This document shows, piece after piece, positions 6,229 to 13,187 of a DNA stretch of 14,198 nucleotides. The position numbers and the translations under genes were made by a program. Numbering within the stretch: position 1 is the stretch's first letter; every line of letters begins with the position of its first letter. Location of the stretch: assembly GCA_003219095.1 (NCBI GenBank), contig QHPM01000127.1, forward strand, positions 1 to 14,198, written 5' to 3'. This DNA comes from Verrucomicrobiota bacterium. Its GTDB lineage: Bacteria > Verrucomicrobiota > Verrucomicrobiia > Chthoniobacterales > UBA10450. A model generated the notes under the pieces. The model saw only the letters and a list, made by a program, of their open reading frames with translations. It was not told where the DNA came from and made no database searches.

Positions 6229-6984
6229 ATGTCTGATCCACTCGATTTCACTGGCAGAGTCGTGCTCGTCACAGGCAGTTCCCGCGGTATCGGGGCCGAA
6301 ACAATCAAAGCTTTTGGAGAACGCGGCGCGAAGTGCGTGGTCAATTACATTACCGATCCAGAGGAGAAGAACAAAGCCGATGCTAAAAACGTCGCGCAAG
6401 CCCTGGCCGACCCTCTCGTCATCGAATGCGACGTCAGTAATCCTGCGCAGGTTGAATCCATGATGATGGAGATCGGCGACAAGCGCGGCGGTCTGGACGT
6501 GCTCGTCAATAATTCTGGAATCATTCGTGATCGCACCATCAAAAAAATGACGCTCGAGGAATTTGAAAGCGTCCTGCGCGTGAACCTGATTGGCACCTTC
6601 AATGTCACTCAGAAAGCCGGCGCTGTTTTACACAACGGTGGACGCGTCATCAATCTTTCGTCCGTTAGCGGGCAGCTGGGGTTGTTCGGGCAAGCCAATT
6701 ACTCTTCGAGCAAAGCCGGCATTATCGCGCTGACCAAGGTTTCGGCACGCGAACTGGCCCGAAATCAAATCACCGTTAATGCCGTCGCACCCGGCTTCAT
6801 CGATGTCGGAATGAGCAAAGGCATGCCGGATGAAGTGACACAGACCTTCATCAAGCAAATCCCCTTGGGTCGTCTCGGTGAGGCCAATGAAATAGTGAAC
6901 GCCATTCTCTTCCTGGCTTCACCGATGGCCTCCTACATCACCGGACATGTTCTGAACGTGAACGGTGGCTACTACATGGGATGA
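6229..6984 (+). CDS. fabG: Short-chain dehydrogenase/reductase, 3-oxoacyl reductase type
   Basis: This 251-residue classical SDR probably reduces 3-oxoacyl-ACP or acetoacetyl-CoA with NADPH, or works in the reverse direction in catabolism. The nucleotide-binding motif TGSSRGIG spans 15-22, NNSG is at 94-97, and the catalytic tetrad is N119, S145, Y158 and K162 (SSVSGQLGLFGQANYSSSK). The VNAVAPGFIDVGM and ITGHVLNVNGGYYMG segments are typical FabG features. Length is normal. Start ATG 6229 lacks a Shine-Dalgarno sequence. The gene stands alone, divergent from the B12-GTPase and convergent with the cupin gene. A chromosomal fatty-acid synthesis fabG is normally clustered with fabD/acpP, so this lone copy may be a paralogue with a different substrate. 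The symbol is given by family only. Confidence 0.88.
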   Translation: MSDPLDFTGRVVLVTGSSRGIGAETIKAFGERGAKCVVNYITDPEEKNKADAKNVAQALADPLVIECDVSNPAQVESMMMEIGDKRGGLDVLVNNSGIIRDRTIKKMTLEEFESVLRVNLIGTFNVTQKAGAVLHNGGRVINLSSVSGQLGLFGQANYSSSKAGIIALTKVSARELARNQITVNAVAPGFIDVGMSKGMPDEVTQTFIKQIPLGRLGEANEIVNAILFLASPMASYITGHVLNVNGGYYMG

Positions 6985-7077
6985 ACTGGAGGGCGTCCGC
7001 GCTGTCGGCGGCCAAATATTTGGGGACACGAGAGCGCGAAGAAAATCCTTTCGGCACCGCGGCGACAGCAATCCGAA

Positions 7078-7632
7078 CTACTCTTCGCCGTCGTAGTAAT
7101 CGAGCGGATCGGATCGAAGAATAGCGCGCTCCGGGCAGCGAACGAGCCATTTCTTACTATCGGGGTAATAAGCAGACTCGGCGATAGGATTGTCAGCGAC
7201 CACGTACATTATCAGGTCTTGATCATCCTCATTAATTAGTTGATGCGGCTCATTCGGGCCGAAGATAAAGGCGTCGCCCGGTTGAATCGACATCTTTCCA
7301 TCTTTATGGCGCGCAATTCCGTGACCGGAGATGATGTGATAAAACTCCCACTGCATGCTGTGGGTATGATAGGGATAAGCCGCTTTCCCCGGCGGAATCC
7401 GACAAATCTCGACGTCGAAGGGATGACGTTCCAGTAAGTCGGTGGACAACGGTTTCCGACCGAGCGCCTCGGAAACCTGTTTGCCCGCGCCGGCGAATTT
7501 GCCCTTCGGTGAGGACCAAACAAGCTCCTCCATATTGTTGGTATTTACTTTTCGCATAGTGCCTAAGGCAAGGGACCGCGAATCGGTATTATTTTCAATC
7601 CCAATCGCAACCGATGGTTCGCGATCAGTCAT
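7078..7632 (-). CDS. Single-domain cupin protein
   Basis: A 184-residue protein with one cupin barrel. Motif 1 is PYHTHSMQWEFYHIISGHG, placing metal ligands at H89, H91 and E96. Motif 2 is PGDAFIFGPNEPHQLIN, placing the last ligand at H130 and the conserved Asn at N134. Such proteins bind Fe, Mn or Zn, and this one may be a sugar- or acid-binding isomerase or dioxygenase or only a sensor; the substrate cannot be told. The region SSPKGKFAGAGKQVSEALGR before the barrel looks conserved-like. The first 25 residues are polar and unlike a cupin, so ATG 7557 (MRKVNTNNMEELVW) is a plausible alternative start; neither has a good ribosome binding site. It converges on the SDR gene (93-nt gap) and is followed by no same-strand partner. 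Confidence 0.82.
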   Translation of the reverse strand: MTDREPSVAIGIENNTDSRSLALGTMRKVNTNNMEELVWSSPKGKFAGAGKQVSEALGRKPLSTDLLERHPFDVEICRIPPGKAAYPYHTHSMQWEFYHIISGHGIARHKDGKMSIQPGDAFIFGPNEPHQLINEDDQDLIMYVVADNPIAESAYYPDSKKWLVRCPERAILRSDPLDYYDGEE

Positions 7633-7665
7633 CCTTTATCAATGTCGATTTTGCTCCTCGTCGGA

Positions 7666-7769
7666 TGGAACATAGACTTCCAAGTCTGTGCGGCAAACAA
7701 GTTTCCAGCCTATTTTCTTCAGCGGGTTAAAAGCCCGCTGGGCGCACAGCCATGAATGCTTATGTTCCA
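7666..7769. repeat. 104-bp nested-hairpin repeat
   Basis: Perfect 9-bp inverted ends tggaacata (7666-7674) and tatgttcca (7761-7769) enclose a second pair ctgtgcg/cgcacag (7686-7692, 7743-7749). Two local hairpins, agacttccaagtct and agcgggttaaaagcccgct, lie inside. It sits between the cupin start and the dinB stop. The architecture suggests a MITE- or REP-like dispersed element; copy number elsewhere is unknown. Confidence 0.65.
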
Positions 7770-7836
7770 ATGGCGCCAGCGTGAAAAATAAGCAACACTT
7801 GCGCTAAGACTTACTACTCGAGTTTTGTCAGTGCCT

Positions 7837-8895
7837 CTATAGGAGAGGTAGTTGGGCGACTTCCCGCTCTATTTCGGCGAAGCGAACGCCAATCCCAATC
7901 AAGCGAATCTTTTTCCCGGTCCGGGCAAAGGCTTCCTCGAGTAGTTGACGATAGCTGCCGAGGTTGGGAAGGAGCCCGGCTCGTTCGATGGTGGTTCGGG
8001 TGAAATCAGAAAACTTCAATTTCAGGAAGAGCTTGGTGACCCGCCTGGTCGGCTCTTTTTGTGCCAGTTCCGCCGCTAGTTCTTCAAATAGCTCGCCCAC
8101 TTTTTCTTCACATTGCTCAAGAGTTTTTAGATCGCTGCCAAAAGTTTCTTCAGTGCTCAATGATTTTCGCTCCCGGTTTGGTTCAACCGGCCGGTCATCG
8201 ATACCGCGGCAAAGATCGTAGAGTTCGCTGCCGAATTTGCCAAAAAGCTCATGCAATTCCGGTCGGGATAACCGTTGCATCTCGCCACATGTGGTCACGC
8301 CCGCGCGCGCCAGTTTTTCTTCTGTCACCGCGCCAATCCCCCAAAGTTTTCGCACCGGCAACGGCGCCATGAACTCTGGAACCTTCTCCAGCTTCACTTC
8401 GTACTGCCCATTGGGCTTGTTGATTTCGCTGGCGATTTTCGCCACCAGTTTGTTTGGCCCGACTCCAGCGGAGGCAGTTAAGTTTGTTTCCTTAAAAATT
8501 AGATCGCGAATTTCCCTGGCCAGCGGCCCTGGGGAAAGTGCATTGCCAGTAACGTCGAGATAGGCTTCGTCGAGCGAGAGGGTTTCTACCACGGGCGTGA
8601 AGCGATGCATTATTTCTCGGACGACTCCTGCTTCCTTCCGATAAACATCAAAGCGCGTTGGCAACACGATCAGGTTCGGACAACGTTGCAGCGCCATGAA
8701 AGTAGGCATGGCCGAGCGAACACCGAAAGCGCGCGCTTCATAGTTACACGTGGTTAGAACGCCGCGCCGATCACGCGTGCCCCCCACGCCAACTGGCTTG
8801 CCTCGCAGCGCTGGCCGGTCGCGCACTTCGATCGCGGCATAGAAGCAATCCATGTCGAGATGAATGATCGCGCGCGGTTGTGATGGCGCCGGCAT
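7837..8895 (-). CDS. dinB: DNA polymerase IV (Y-family translesion polymerase)
   Basis: An error-prone lesion-bypass polymerase. From the preferred start (ATG 8895, MPAPSQPRAIIHLDMDCFYA) it has 352 residues, normal for DinB. The open frame extends to ATG 8967, adding 24 residues (MRCGLAIGGP...) without family resemblance. Catalytic carboxylates are the first Asp of HLDMDCFYAAIE and the Asp-Glu of ETLSLDEAYLDVT (residues 14, 109 and 110 from ATG 8895). The NYEARAFGVRSAMP and SAGVGPNKLVAKIAS stretches and the helix-hairpin-helix region (VRKLWGIG) follow. The protein ends in AQLPLL, which resembles the beta-clamp binding motif QLxLF found at the tail of this family. An inverted repeat at 8973-9014 lies upstream and may be an operator. 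The MATE gene lies upstream on the same strand, 174 nt or more away. Confidence 0.94.
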   Translation of the reverse strand: MPAPSQPRAIIHLDMDCFYAAIEVRDRPALRGKPVGVGGTRDRRGVLTTCNYEARAFGVRSAMPTFMALQRCPNLIVLPTRFDVYRKEAGVVREIMHRFTPVVETLSLDEAYLDVTGNALSPGPLAREIRDLIFKETNLTASAGVGPNKLVAKIASEINKPNGQYEVKLEKVPEFMAPLPVRKLWGIGAVTEEKLARAGVTTCGEMQRLSRPELHELFGKFGSELYDLCRGIDDRPVEPNRERKSLSTEETFGSDLKTLEQCEEKVGELFEELAAELAQKEPTRRVTKLFLKLKFSDFTRTTIERAGLLPNLGSYRQLLEEAFARTGKKIRLIGIGVRFAEIEREVAQLPLL

Positions 8896-8972
8896 AAGGA
8901 GAAATTCGCGCAAAATAGCCCCGAGCTCAAAGGCACCCGGCCCGCCTATGGCAAGACCGCACCGCATAACGA

Positions 8973-9014
8973 GTTAACGTTTGACCGTTGCATGTGCGAC
9001 AGTCAAATGTTAAC
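8973..9014. promoter_or_regulatory. Inverted repeat upstream of dinB, possible operator
   Basis: gttaacgtttgac (8973-8985) and gtcaaatgttaac (9002-9014) match as an inverted repeat at 12 of 13 positions, with a 16-nt spacer. It lies 78 nt before the preferred dinB start and 6 nt before the alternative start. A symmetric site at this place suits a damage-response repressor, but I know no matching LexA consensus for this organism, so the regulator is unassigned. Confidence 0.5.
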
Positions 9015-9141
9015 AAGCCTCGCTCTTAGGCTGGTTTCCCGATCCCTGCCGTTTTCAACGATGTTAGACTCTTCTTACTTCATCACGCCGCGGTTACTGG
9101 CATTTCCCTCCGTGCGCCGACAAGCCTAATCGAGGGCTGAC

Positions 9142-10530
9142 TTAGCTGGCGACTGCGCCGCCCGGTTCGGCAATACCTTCCGGGAAGTTCTGTGGAAAAA
9201 CCAGCTTGCGCTGCAACTCGCGTCGGAGAAGCAAGAGATTGCAACAGGCTTGGAAGATAATGGATCCAACCGAGAGATACCAGACGTGCCTGATTTGAAA
9301 TCCGGGCCGAAGCGAAAGCAAGATAGCGGGCAAGGCAAAGAGAACTAACCGCGTCATCGAGCTAATTAGCGGTGGCAAGGTGTTGCCGATTCCCTGAAAG
9401 GCGCTTGAAGTAGTAAAAGCGATTCCGGCGGCGATAAAATTCACCGACACGATCTTGAGATAATCGCTGCCAAAAGCGATGACGGCCGAGTCGTTCGAAA
9501 ACGCGCGAATCATGGCAGTCGAGGAAAACTGCGCGATAATAGTAAGCAGCAGCATCAGTACCGAACCAATACCAATAGCGGAATAAATTGAATGCCGGAC
9601 GCGATCGCCGCGGCGGCCACCAAAGTTTTGACCAACTACCGGAGCTACGGCAAAGCTAAGAGCAACTACTGGAAGAAACAATGCCTGCATGATGCGGGCA
9701 CCTACTCCGAATCCGGCCTGGGCAGCTGCGCCGAAGCCTCGAATTATAGTATAGACGATTATGATGTAGACCGACATCAGAATGAACTCGGCGCCAGCCG
9801 GCAATCCAATGCGAAGCAAGCTATTCCAAATTCTGGTTTGCGGGCGGAACTGCGCGAAACGGAAATGGAGATAATGATAGCTGCGCTCGAAATAGAGTAT
9901 CAGCAAAACATCAGCAACGAGGATTGATATGAATGTTGCTAAGGCCGCTCCGGTAACGCCGAGTCTGGGCCAGGGTCCAATGCCAAAGATCAGCAGCGGG
10001 GCCAGGATCATATTGAGGACGACACTGAGAACCTGGAGGCCTACGGTCGGCTTAATGATACCCGTCGCGCGTAAAGCCGATCCCAAGGCTACTAAAGGGA
10101 ACTGGAGCAGAAGGCCAGGAATAAACCAGAGCAGGTAACTCTTCGCCAATGACGCGGTCGCAACATCCGCGCTTAACGATTTACAATAAAAATCGCGCAA
10201 GAGAAAACTAAGGGCGCCTAAAACCGCCGCCACAATCAATGACATGACCAAGGATTGGTTGAAGGCGAGCTCGGCATGAGGTTGATCCTTTCGCCCGGCC
10301 GCTTGCGAGATGAGGGTGGTTGTGCCGACACCGAGCATTTGCGTCAGCGCCAGCACTATGATCGTGAAATTGCCGGCCAGACCAACCGCCGCGATCGCTT
10401 CCTTGCCGAGATGTCCCACCCAGTAGAGATCGGCCAGCAGGTAGAGGGTCTGCACCAGCATGCTGATGGCGAGAAAGGCCGTCAGTTGTAGCAGATGTTG
10501 GGTGACGGAACCCTGGGTGAGATCTTTCAT
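9142..10530 (-). CDS. MATE-family efflux transporter
   Basis: A 462-residue polytopic inner-membrane protein of the multidrug and toxic compound extrusion family, which exports cationic drugs or metabolites using a Na+ or H+ gradient. The N-terminus MKDLTQGSVTQHLLQLTAFL is typical: a short cytosolic helix leading into TM1. Family landmarks are YLLADLYWVGHLGKEAIAAV, MLGVGTTTLISQAAGRKD, GLPAGAEFILMSVYIIIVYT and VGQNFGGRRGDRVR at the start of the second half. About 12 membrane segments in two repeats can be seen, and the length is normal (440-480). Start ATG 10530 has no evident ribosome binding site. It is divergent from the VOC gene with only 37 nt between the starts. The substrate is not predictable. 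Confidence 0.93.
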   Translation of the reverse strand: MKDLTQGSVTQHLLQLTAFLAISMLVQTLYLLADLYWVGHLGKEAIAAVGLAGNFTIIVLALTQMLGVGTTTLISQAAGRKDQPHAELAFNQSLVMSLIVAAVLGALSFLLRDFYCKSLSADVATASLAKSYLLWFIPGLLLQFPLVALGSALRATGIIKPTVGLQVLSVVLNMILAPLLIFGIGPWPRLGVTGAALATFISILVADVLLILYFERSYHYLHFRFAQFRPQTRIWNSLLRIGLPAGAEFILMSVYIIIVYTIIRGFGAAAQAGFGVGARIMQALFLPVVALSFAVAPVVGQNFGGRRGDRVRHSIYSAIGIGSVLMLLLTIIAQFSSTAMIRAFSNDSAVIAFGSDYLKIVSVNFIAAGIAFTTSSAFQGIGNTLPPLISSMTRLVLFALPAILLSLRPGFQIRHVWYLSVGSIIFQACCNLLLLRRELQRKLVFPQNFPEGIAEPGGAVAS

Positions 10531-10567
10531 ATTCGCGGGCCTATTCCAGCTCTGTTACAATGCATTC

Positions 10568-10972
10568 ATGAGCGTGCAAGTTTATGGATGCAATCATCTC
10601 GCGATTGAAGTGGATGATGTAGAAGCGGCGGTAAAATTTTATAAAGACGTCTTCAATCTGGAAAAAATGGACGGCGGTGAAGGCGACGCCTTTTTGAAAT
10701 TGGGGGCGCACCAGTTTCTCGCCATTTTCGAAGTCGAACAGGTCCAGCCGGACCGGGTCCGTCATTTCGGACTCATCGTGCGCGATGAGAAAGAGCTGAA
10801 TGAGGTGCGCAAGAAAGTGAAGGAGAAGTACGGGTTGAAACTGGAGCCGCCGTTTCGCTGCGATTTTCGCGACCCCTGGGGCAACCGCATCCAGGTGGTC
10901 GACCTGCATGATGAATCACTGATTTGGCTCTTGCCTTATGCGGAAGTGCAAAAAGTCGGGATCAAGTTTTAA
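10568..10972 (+). CDS. VOC/glyoxalase-fold protein
   Basis: A 134-residue protein with the vicinal-oxygen-chelate fold, made of two beta-alpha-beta-beta-beta units. Unit 1 is CNHLAIEVDDVEAAVKFYKD through QFLAIFEVE, and unit 2 is VRHFGLIVRDEKELNEVRKK through DPWGNRIQVVDL. Candidate metal ligands are H10, E55 and H66. The fourth position, usually Glu in GNRIE, is Q109 here, so metal binding or catalysis may be altered. Relatives include glyoxalase I, extradiol dioxygenases and fosfomycin or bleomycin resistance proteins; I cannot assign one. ATG 10568 is chosen because the fold begins right after it; upstream in-frame codons run into the divergent MATE gene. A 28-codon open frame (10978-11064) follows but lacks support. 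Confidence 0.85.
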   Translation: MSVQVYGCNHLAIEVDDVEAAVKFYKDVFNLEKMDGGEGDAFLKLGAHQFLAIFEVEQVQPDRVRHFGLIVRDEKELNEVRKKVKEKYGLKLEPPFRCDFRDPWGNRIQVVDLHDESLIWLLPYAEVQKVGIKF

Positions 10973-11076
10973 CCAATATGCTTGCGTTCAAGGCGGAAAT
11001 CGCCAATAGTGACGGCTTCTGGAGCCAGGCCCGCGCTGTTCGTCACGCTGGCTTTGCAGTTTAACTTATTCGATTT

Positions 11077-11295
11077 ATGAACTTCCTCGAAACAACAATC
11101 GCCCCGAAAGCCCGGGGACCAATTACCAAACGGCTATTAATCAGGTGCCCTTCGACCGCGAAACTCACTCCCAGCGGGCAGACAATCAGGGAAGACTTGT
11201 GGGCCAAGGCCAAAGTTAAGAACAACAAATTGAATTGCCCGCATTGCGGCCAATCTCATACCTGGTCAAAGAAAGACGTCGTCCTCGCTCGGTAA
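11077..11295 (+). CDS. Small zinc-ribbon-like protein of unknown function
   Basis: This 72-residue protein carries a LIRCPSTAKLTPSGQ stretch and a C-terminal NCPHCGQSHTWSKKDVVLAR. C24, C54, C57 and H61 could coordinate one zinc. The general pattern (IRCPxTGK, then CPxCGxxHxWxKxD) is one I associate with short conserved hypothetical proteins in other bacteria, chiefly alphaproteobacteria; that is recollection, not a search. No signal peptide or membrane segment is present, so it should be cytosolic. ATG 11077 lacks a Shine-Dalgarno sequence; the first 18 residues look variable, so a later start is possible. It follows the VOC gene by 104 nt on the same strand. Function unknown. Confidence 0.65.
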   Translation: MNFLETTIAPKARGPITKRLLIRCPSTAKLTPSGQTIREDLWAKAKVKNNKLNCPHCGQSHTWSKKDVVLAR

Positions 11296-11680
11296 TCGGG
11301 GACCACGCGATTAGCGGATCGCTCCCTCTAATTGCTTCACAAAATTCCCATCTCAAGTTTACGTGGCCAGTTGTAGCCGGCATCGATGATGCCCGGCCGG
11401 GATGACCGATCCCGGCTAGAGCGGAAAGACGTCGCGCGCGTGTTTTATTCTTGTTGATCGCCACGCGCGATTTCGTCTTACCAACTCGTGACTCCGACCG
11501 CCGCATTGAGCGCGTTCTGGCTGATCGCGCGAGCGATTGATTCTGCACTGCTGCAGATTTCTTAAGTAACTAACGATAATCGGGAAAAGAGGTTGCTTGG
11601 GGGTCGAAGCTTCCTTTAGGAACAACTACGCTACCGGAGATGTCTTTCGTGGAAAATTCCGCTTGAGAACTGAGACGCTT
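11296..11680. other. 385-nt gap between converging genes, no gene recognised
   Basis: I see no coding region, tRNA or known RNA here. The only clear structure is a perfect hairpin at 11396-11416 (gccgggat, 5-nt loop, atcccggc), without a T-run on either side, so it is not a typical intrinsic terminator. Open frames on either strand are arginine/serine-rich and look like shadows. Confidence 0.5.
11396..11416. repeat. Perfect 8-bp stem-loop in the 11.3-11.7 kb gap
   Basis: gccgggat and atcccggc flank the loop gaccg. It lies between converging genes, where a terminator would be useful, but lacks a U-tract; Rho-independent function is therefore doubtful. Confidence 0.45.
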
Positions 11681-12844
11681 TTAATCCCGCCCCCAAATCA
11701 TGGCGACGGAAGTCGTGAGGCTTCCACCCATGTTAAAGGTAAGGAAACGCTTTACCCCTTCAATCTGCCGCGCGTTCGCTTGCCCAGTCAACTGCTGGTA
11801 AGCCTCAAACACCTGACGCACGCCTGTCGCTCCAACCGGATGGCCATCGCCAATCAAGCCGCCACCGGTGTTGACTGGAATCTCCCAGCCGATTTTGCCG
11901 CTAATATGTTCGCCTCGGACTTGAGGAAGCGCGGTCGCTCCGCTCCTCGCCAACTCGGCACCTTTTCCCTTCTCCGCCAGGCCAAGAATTTCGTAGGCGA
12001 CGATTTCGGTAATCGAGAAACAATCGTGCACTTCTGCACCCTGGATGTCGCGCGCCTTGAGCTTCGCCATTGTGAAAGCCTTCTCGGCAGCCTTACGGGC
12101 AGTCGAGAATATCGGGGCATCCTTCTTCTCCAGCGCGAGGTAATCGGTGGTGTGACCAAAACCGAGTAGGCGTGGCAGCGTTGATTTATCACGACCAATC
12201 CGATCCAGATATTTGCCCGAAACCAATACGAGCGACGCCGCGCCATCCGTGATCTGCGAACAGTCCGAGACCTTCAAGGGCGGAGGCGGGTTCAGACGCG
12301 CATGCGCATAGTTTTTGTAGGCGACCCAGGCCAGGTCTTTCTCGGAAGCGCCATACTTTTCGATGTAGATCTGCGCAATGCGCCCGAACAATTTCGGAAA
12401 CATGAAATCGCCGTACTCCGGTTTCTCGATGTGATAATCCGCGGCTGCACCGAGGACATCAGAACCGTCGAGCGACGACATTGTCTTTTGTTGCTCTGCG
12501 CCGACCACCAAAACGGCGTCGTGGAATCCGCCCATGATCCATTGCGCACCGAGAAGAACCGACAGCGCGCCAGACGCGCATGCTGCTTCGGTATGCATCG
12601 TCGGCAGGCCGTGTAATTTCGGATCGATTTCCGGGATGAACGCTCCCAGATGCAGTTGCTTGGTAAATTGGCCGGCGTTGAAATTACCAACCGCGGCGGC
12701 TTGAATTTCCGCCGGATCGGTCTTCGCATTATCGAGCGCTTTCTTTCCAGCTTCGGTGATCAGGTGCCGGATTGTTTTGCCTTCTTTCTTCAGGTTGCGC
12801 TTAAAGTCGGTGCGCCCGCCGCCGAGGATATAAACAGGTTCCAT
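11681..12844 (-). CDS. SCP2-type thiolase / acetyl-CoA acetyltransferase
   Basis: A 387-residue thiolase that would cleave 3-oxoacyl-CoA to acetyl-CoA plus a shortened acyl-CoA, or the reverse. The acylated cysteine is C89 in TEAACASGA; other active-site features are H273 in EVHDCFSITE and H335 in GDGHPVGATG, with NMGGSLTTSV near the end. The HDCFSITE form and the short N-terminus fit the SCP2/SCPx-like branch better than the degradative FadA branch. Between RLNP (183-186) and PLKVSDCSQITDGAAS (189 onward), family members usually have about 20 more residues, so an in-frame deletion near 12278-12289 is suspected. No ribosome binding site is evident before ATG 12844. The acyl-CoA dehydrogenase gene upstream on the same strand fits beta-oxidation-like use, but 343 nt of repeats separate the two. 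Confidence 0.9.
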   Translation of the reverse strand: MEPVYILGGGRTDFKRNLKKEGKTIRHLITEAGKKALDNAKTDPAEIQAAAVGNFNAGQFTKQLHLGAFIPEIDPKLHGLPTMHTEAACASGALSVLLGAQWIMGGFHDAVLVVGAEQQKTMSSLDGSDVLGAAADYHIEKPEYGDFMFPKLFGRIAQIYIEKYGASEKDLAWVAYKNYAHARLNPPPPLKVSDCSQITDGAASLVLVSGKYLDRIGRDKSTLPRLLGFGHTTDYLALEKKDAPIFSTARKAAEKAFTMAKLKARDIQGAEVHDCFSITEIVAYEILGLAEKGKGAELARSGATALPQVRGEHISGKIGWEIPVNTGGGLIGDGHPVGATGVRQVFEAYQQLTGQANARQIEGVKRFLTFNMGGSLTTSVAMIWGRD

Positions 12845-12879
12845 ATTTGAAGTTCAGAGTTGAAATTTTTGTCCATTCA

Positions 12880-12919
12880 CCCTTCGTCTTCTCCTCCGGG
12901 TGGAGGGAAAAGAGAAGGG
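12880..12919. repeat. Imperfect hairpin upstream of the thiolase gene
   Basis: The arms cccttcgtcttctcctcc and ggagggaaaagagaaggg pair at 13 of 18 positions around a short gggt loop. It is pyrimidine-rich on one strand and purine-rich on the other. It lies 36-75 nt before the thiolase start and may be part of its leader or another dispersed repeat. Confidence 0.4.
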
Positions 12920-12980
12920 CAAAAGTCGCTTCCTTAATCTAACTAATCTTCCCGTCCTGTCATCCCGAGCAGAGCGTCTC

Positions 12981-13084
12981 TTCTGGGGAGCGCAGGCTGC
13001 CAGCCTGCAGTTTCTGGCAGCTTGCCAGAAACATCCGCAAACCTTCGCCGGCTATTGCAGGCTCGCGGCCTGCGCTCCCAGAAA
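12981..13084. repeat. About 100-bp multi-hairpin repeat
   Basis: The outer inverted ends tctggggagcgcaggc (12982-12997) and gcctgcgctcccaga (13069-13083) match with one gapped base. Inside are three local hairpins: gcaggctgccagcctgc (12992-13008), a perfect 9-bp stem tttctggca/tgccagaaa (13011-13031) and gcaggctcgcggcctgc (13057-13073). Such clover-like layouts are typical of non-coding dispersed repeats mobilised in trans. It lies in the thiolase-dehydrogenase gap (12845-13187). Confidence 0.7.
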
Positions 13085-13112
13085 TCAGCCGCGGCAGGCG
13101 CGATTCAAGACA

Positions 13113-13185
13113 AATGTGGGAGAGGCCTCAGTGCCGCGACTCTTTTATAATCGTTCGTTCGGGACACTGAGGTCCCTCCCACATT
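13113..13185. repeat. REPIN-like inverted pair of the RAYT-associated arms
   Basis: Left arm 13113-13140 (aatgtgggagaggcctcagt...) and right arm 13158-13185 (reverse complement aatgtgggagggacctcagt...) match at about 23 of 28 positions, with a 17-nt AT-rich spacer. The same arms frame the RAYT gene at 2246-2812. The pair is a gene-less derivative of that element, of the kind RAYTs are thought to mobilise. It ends 2 nt before the stop codon of the acyl-CoA dehydrogenase gene, so it could also protect or end that transcript. Confidence 0.85.
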
Positions 13186-13187
13186 AT

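Noticed and set aside
6985..7077. Bidirectional terminator between the SDR and cupin genes
   Set aside because: The converging gap would suit one, but I see no strong stem followed by a T-run.
8973..9014. Promoter with TTGACT as -35 inside the inverted repeat before dinB
   Set aside because: At 17-nt spacing the -10 position reads caaacg, a poor match, so no promoter is claimed.
10978..11064. 28-codon open frame 5 nt after the VOC gene
   Set aside because: Too short, no ribosome binding site and no recognised motif; could be chance.
11216..11548. Arginine-rich minus-strand frame that might be a small basic DNA-binding protein
   Set aside because: It overlaps the zinc-ribbon-like gene, has no repeat or histone-like pattern beyond base composition, and no ribosome binding site.
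12845..13187. CRISPR-like array from the multiple palindromes in the gap
   Set aside because: The palindromes differ from each other, are not regularly spaced direct repeats, and no cas gene is nearby.
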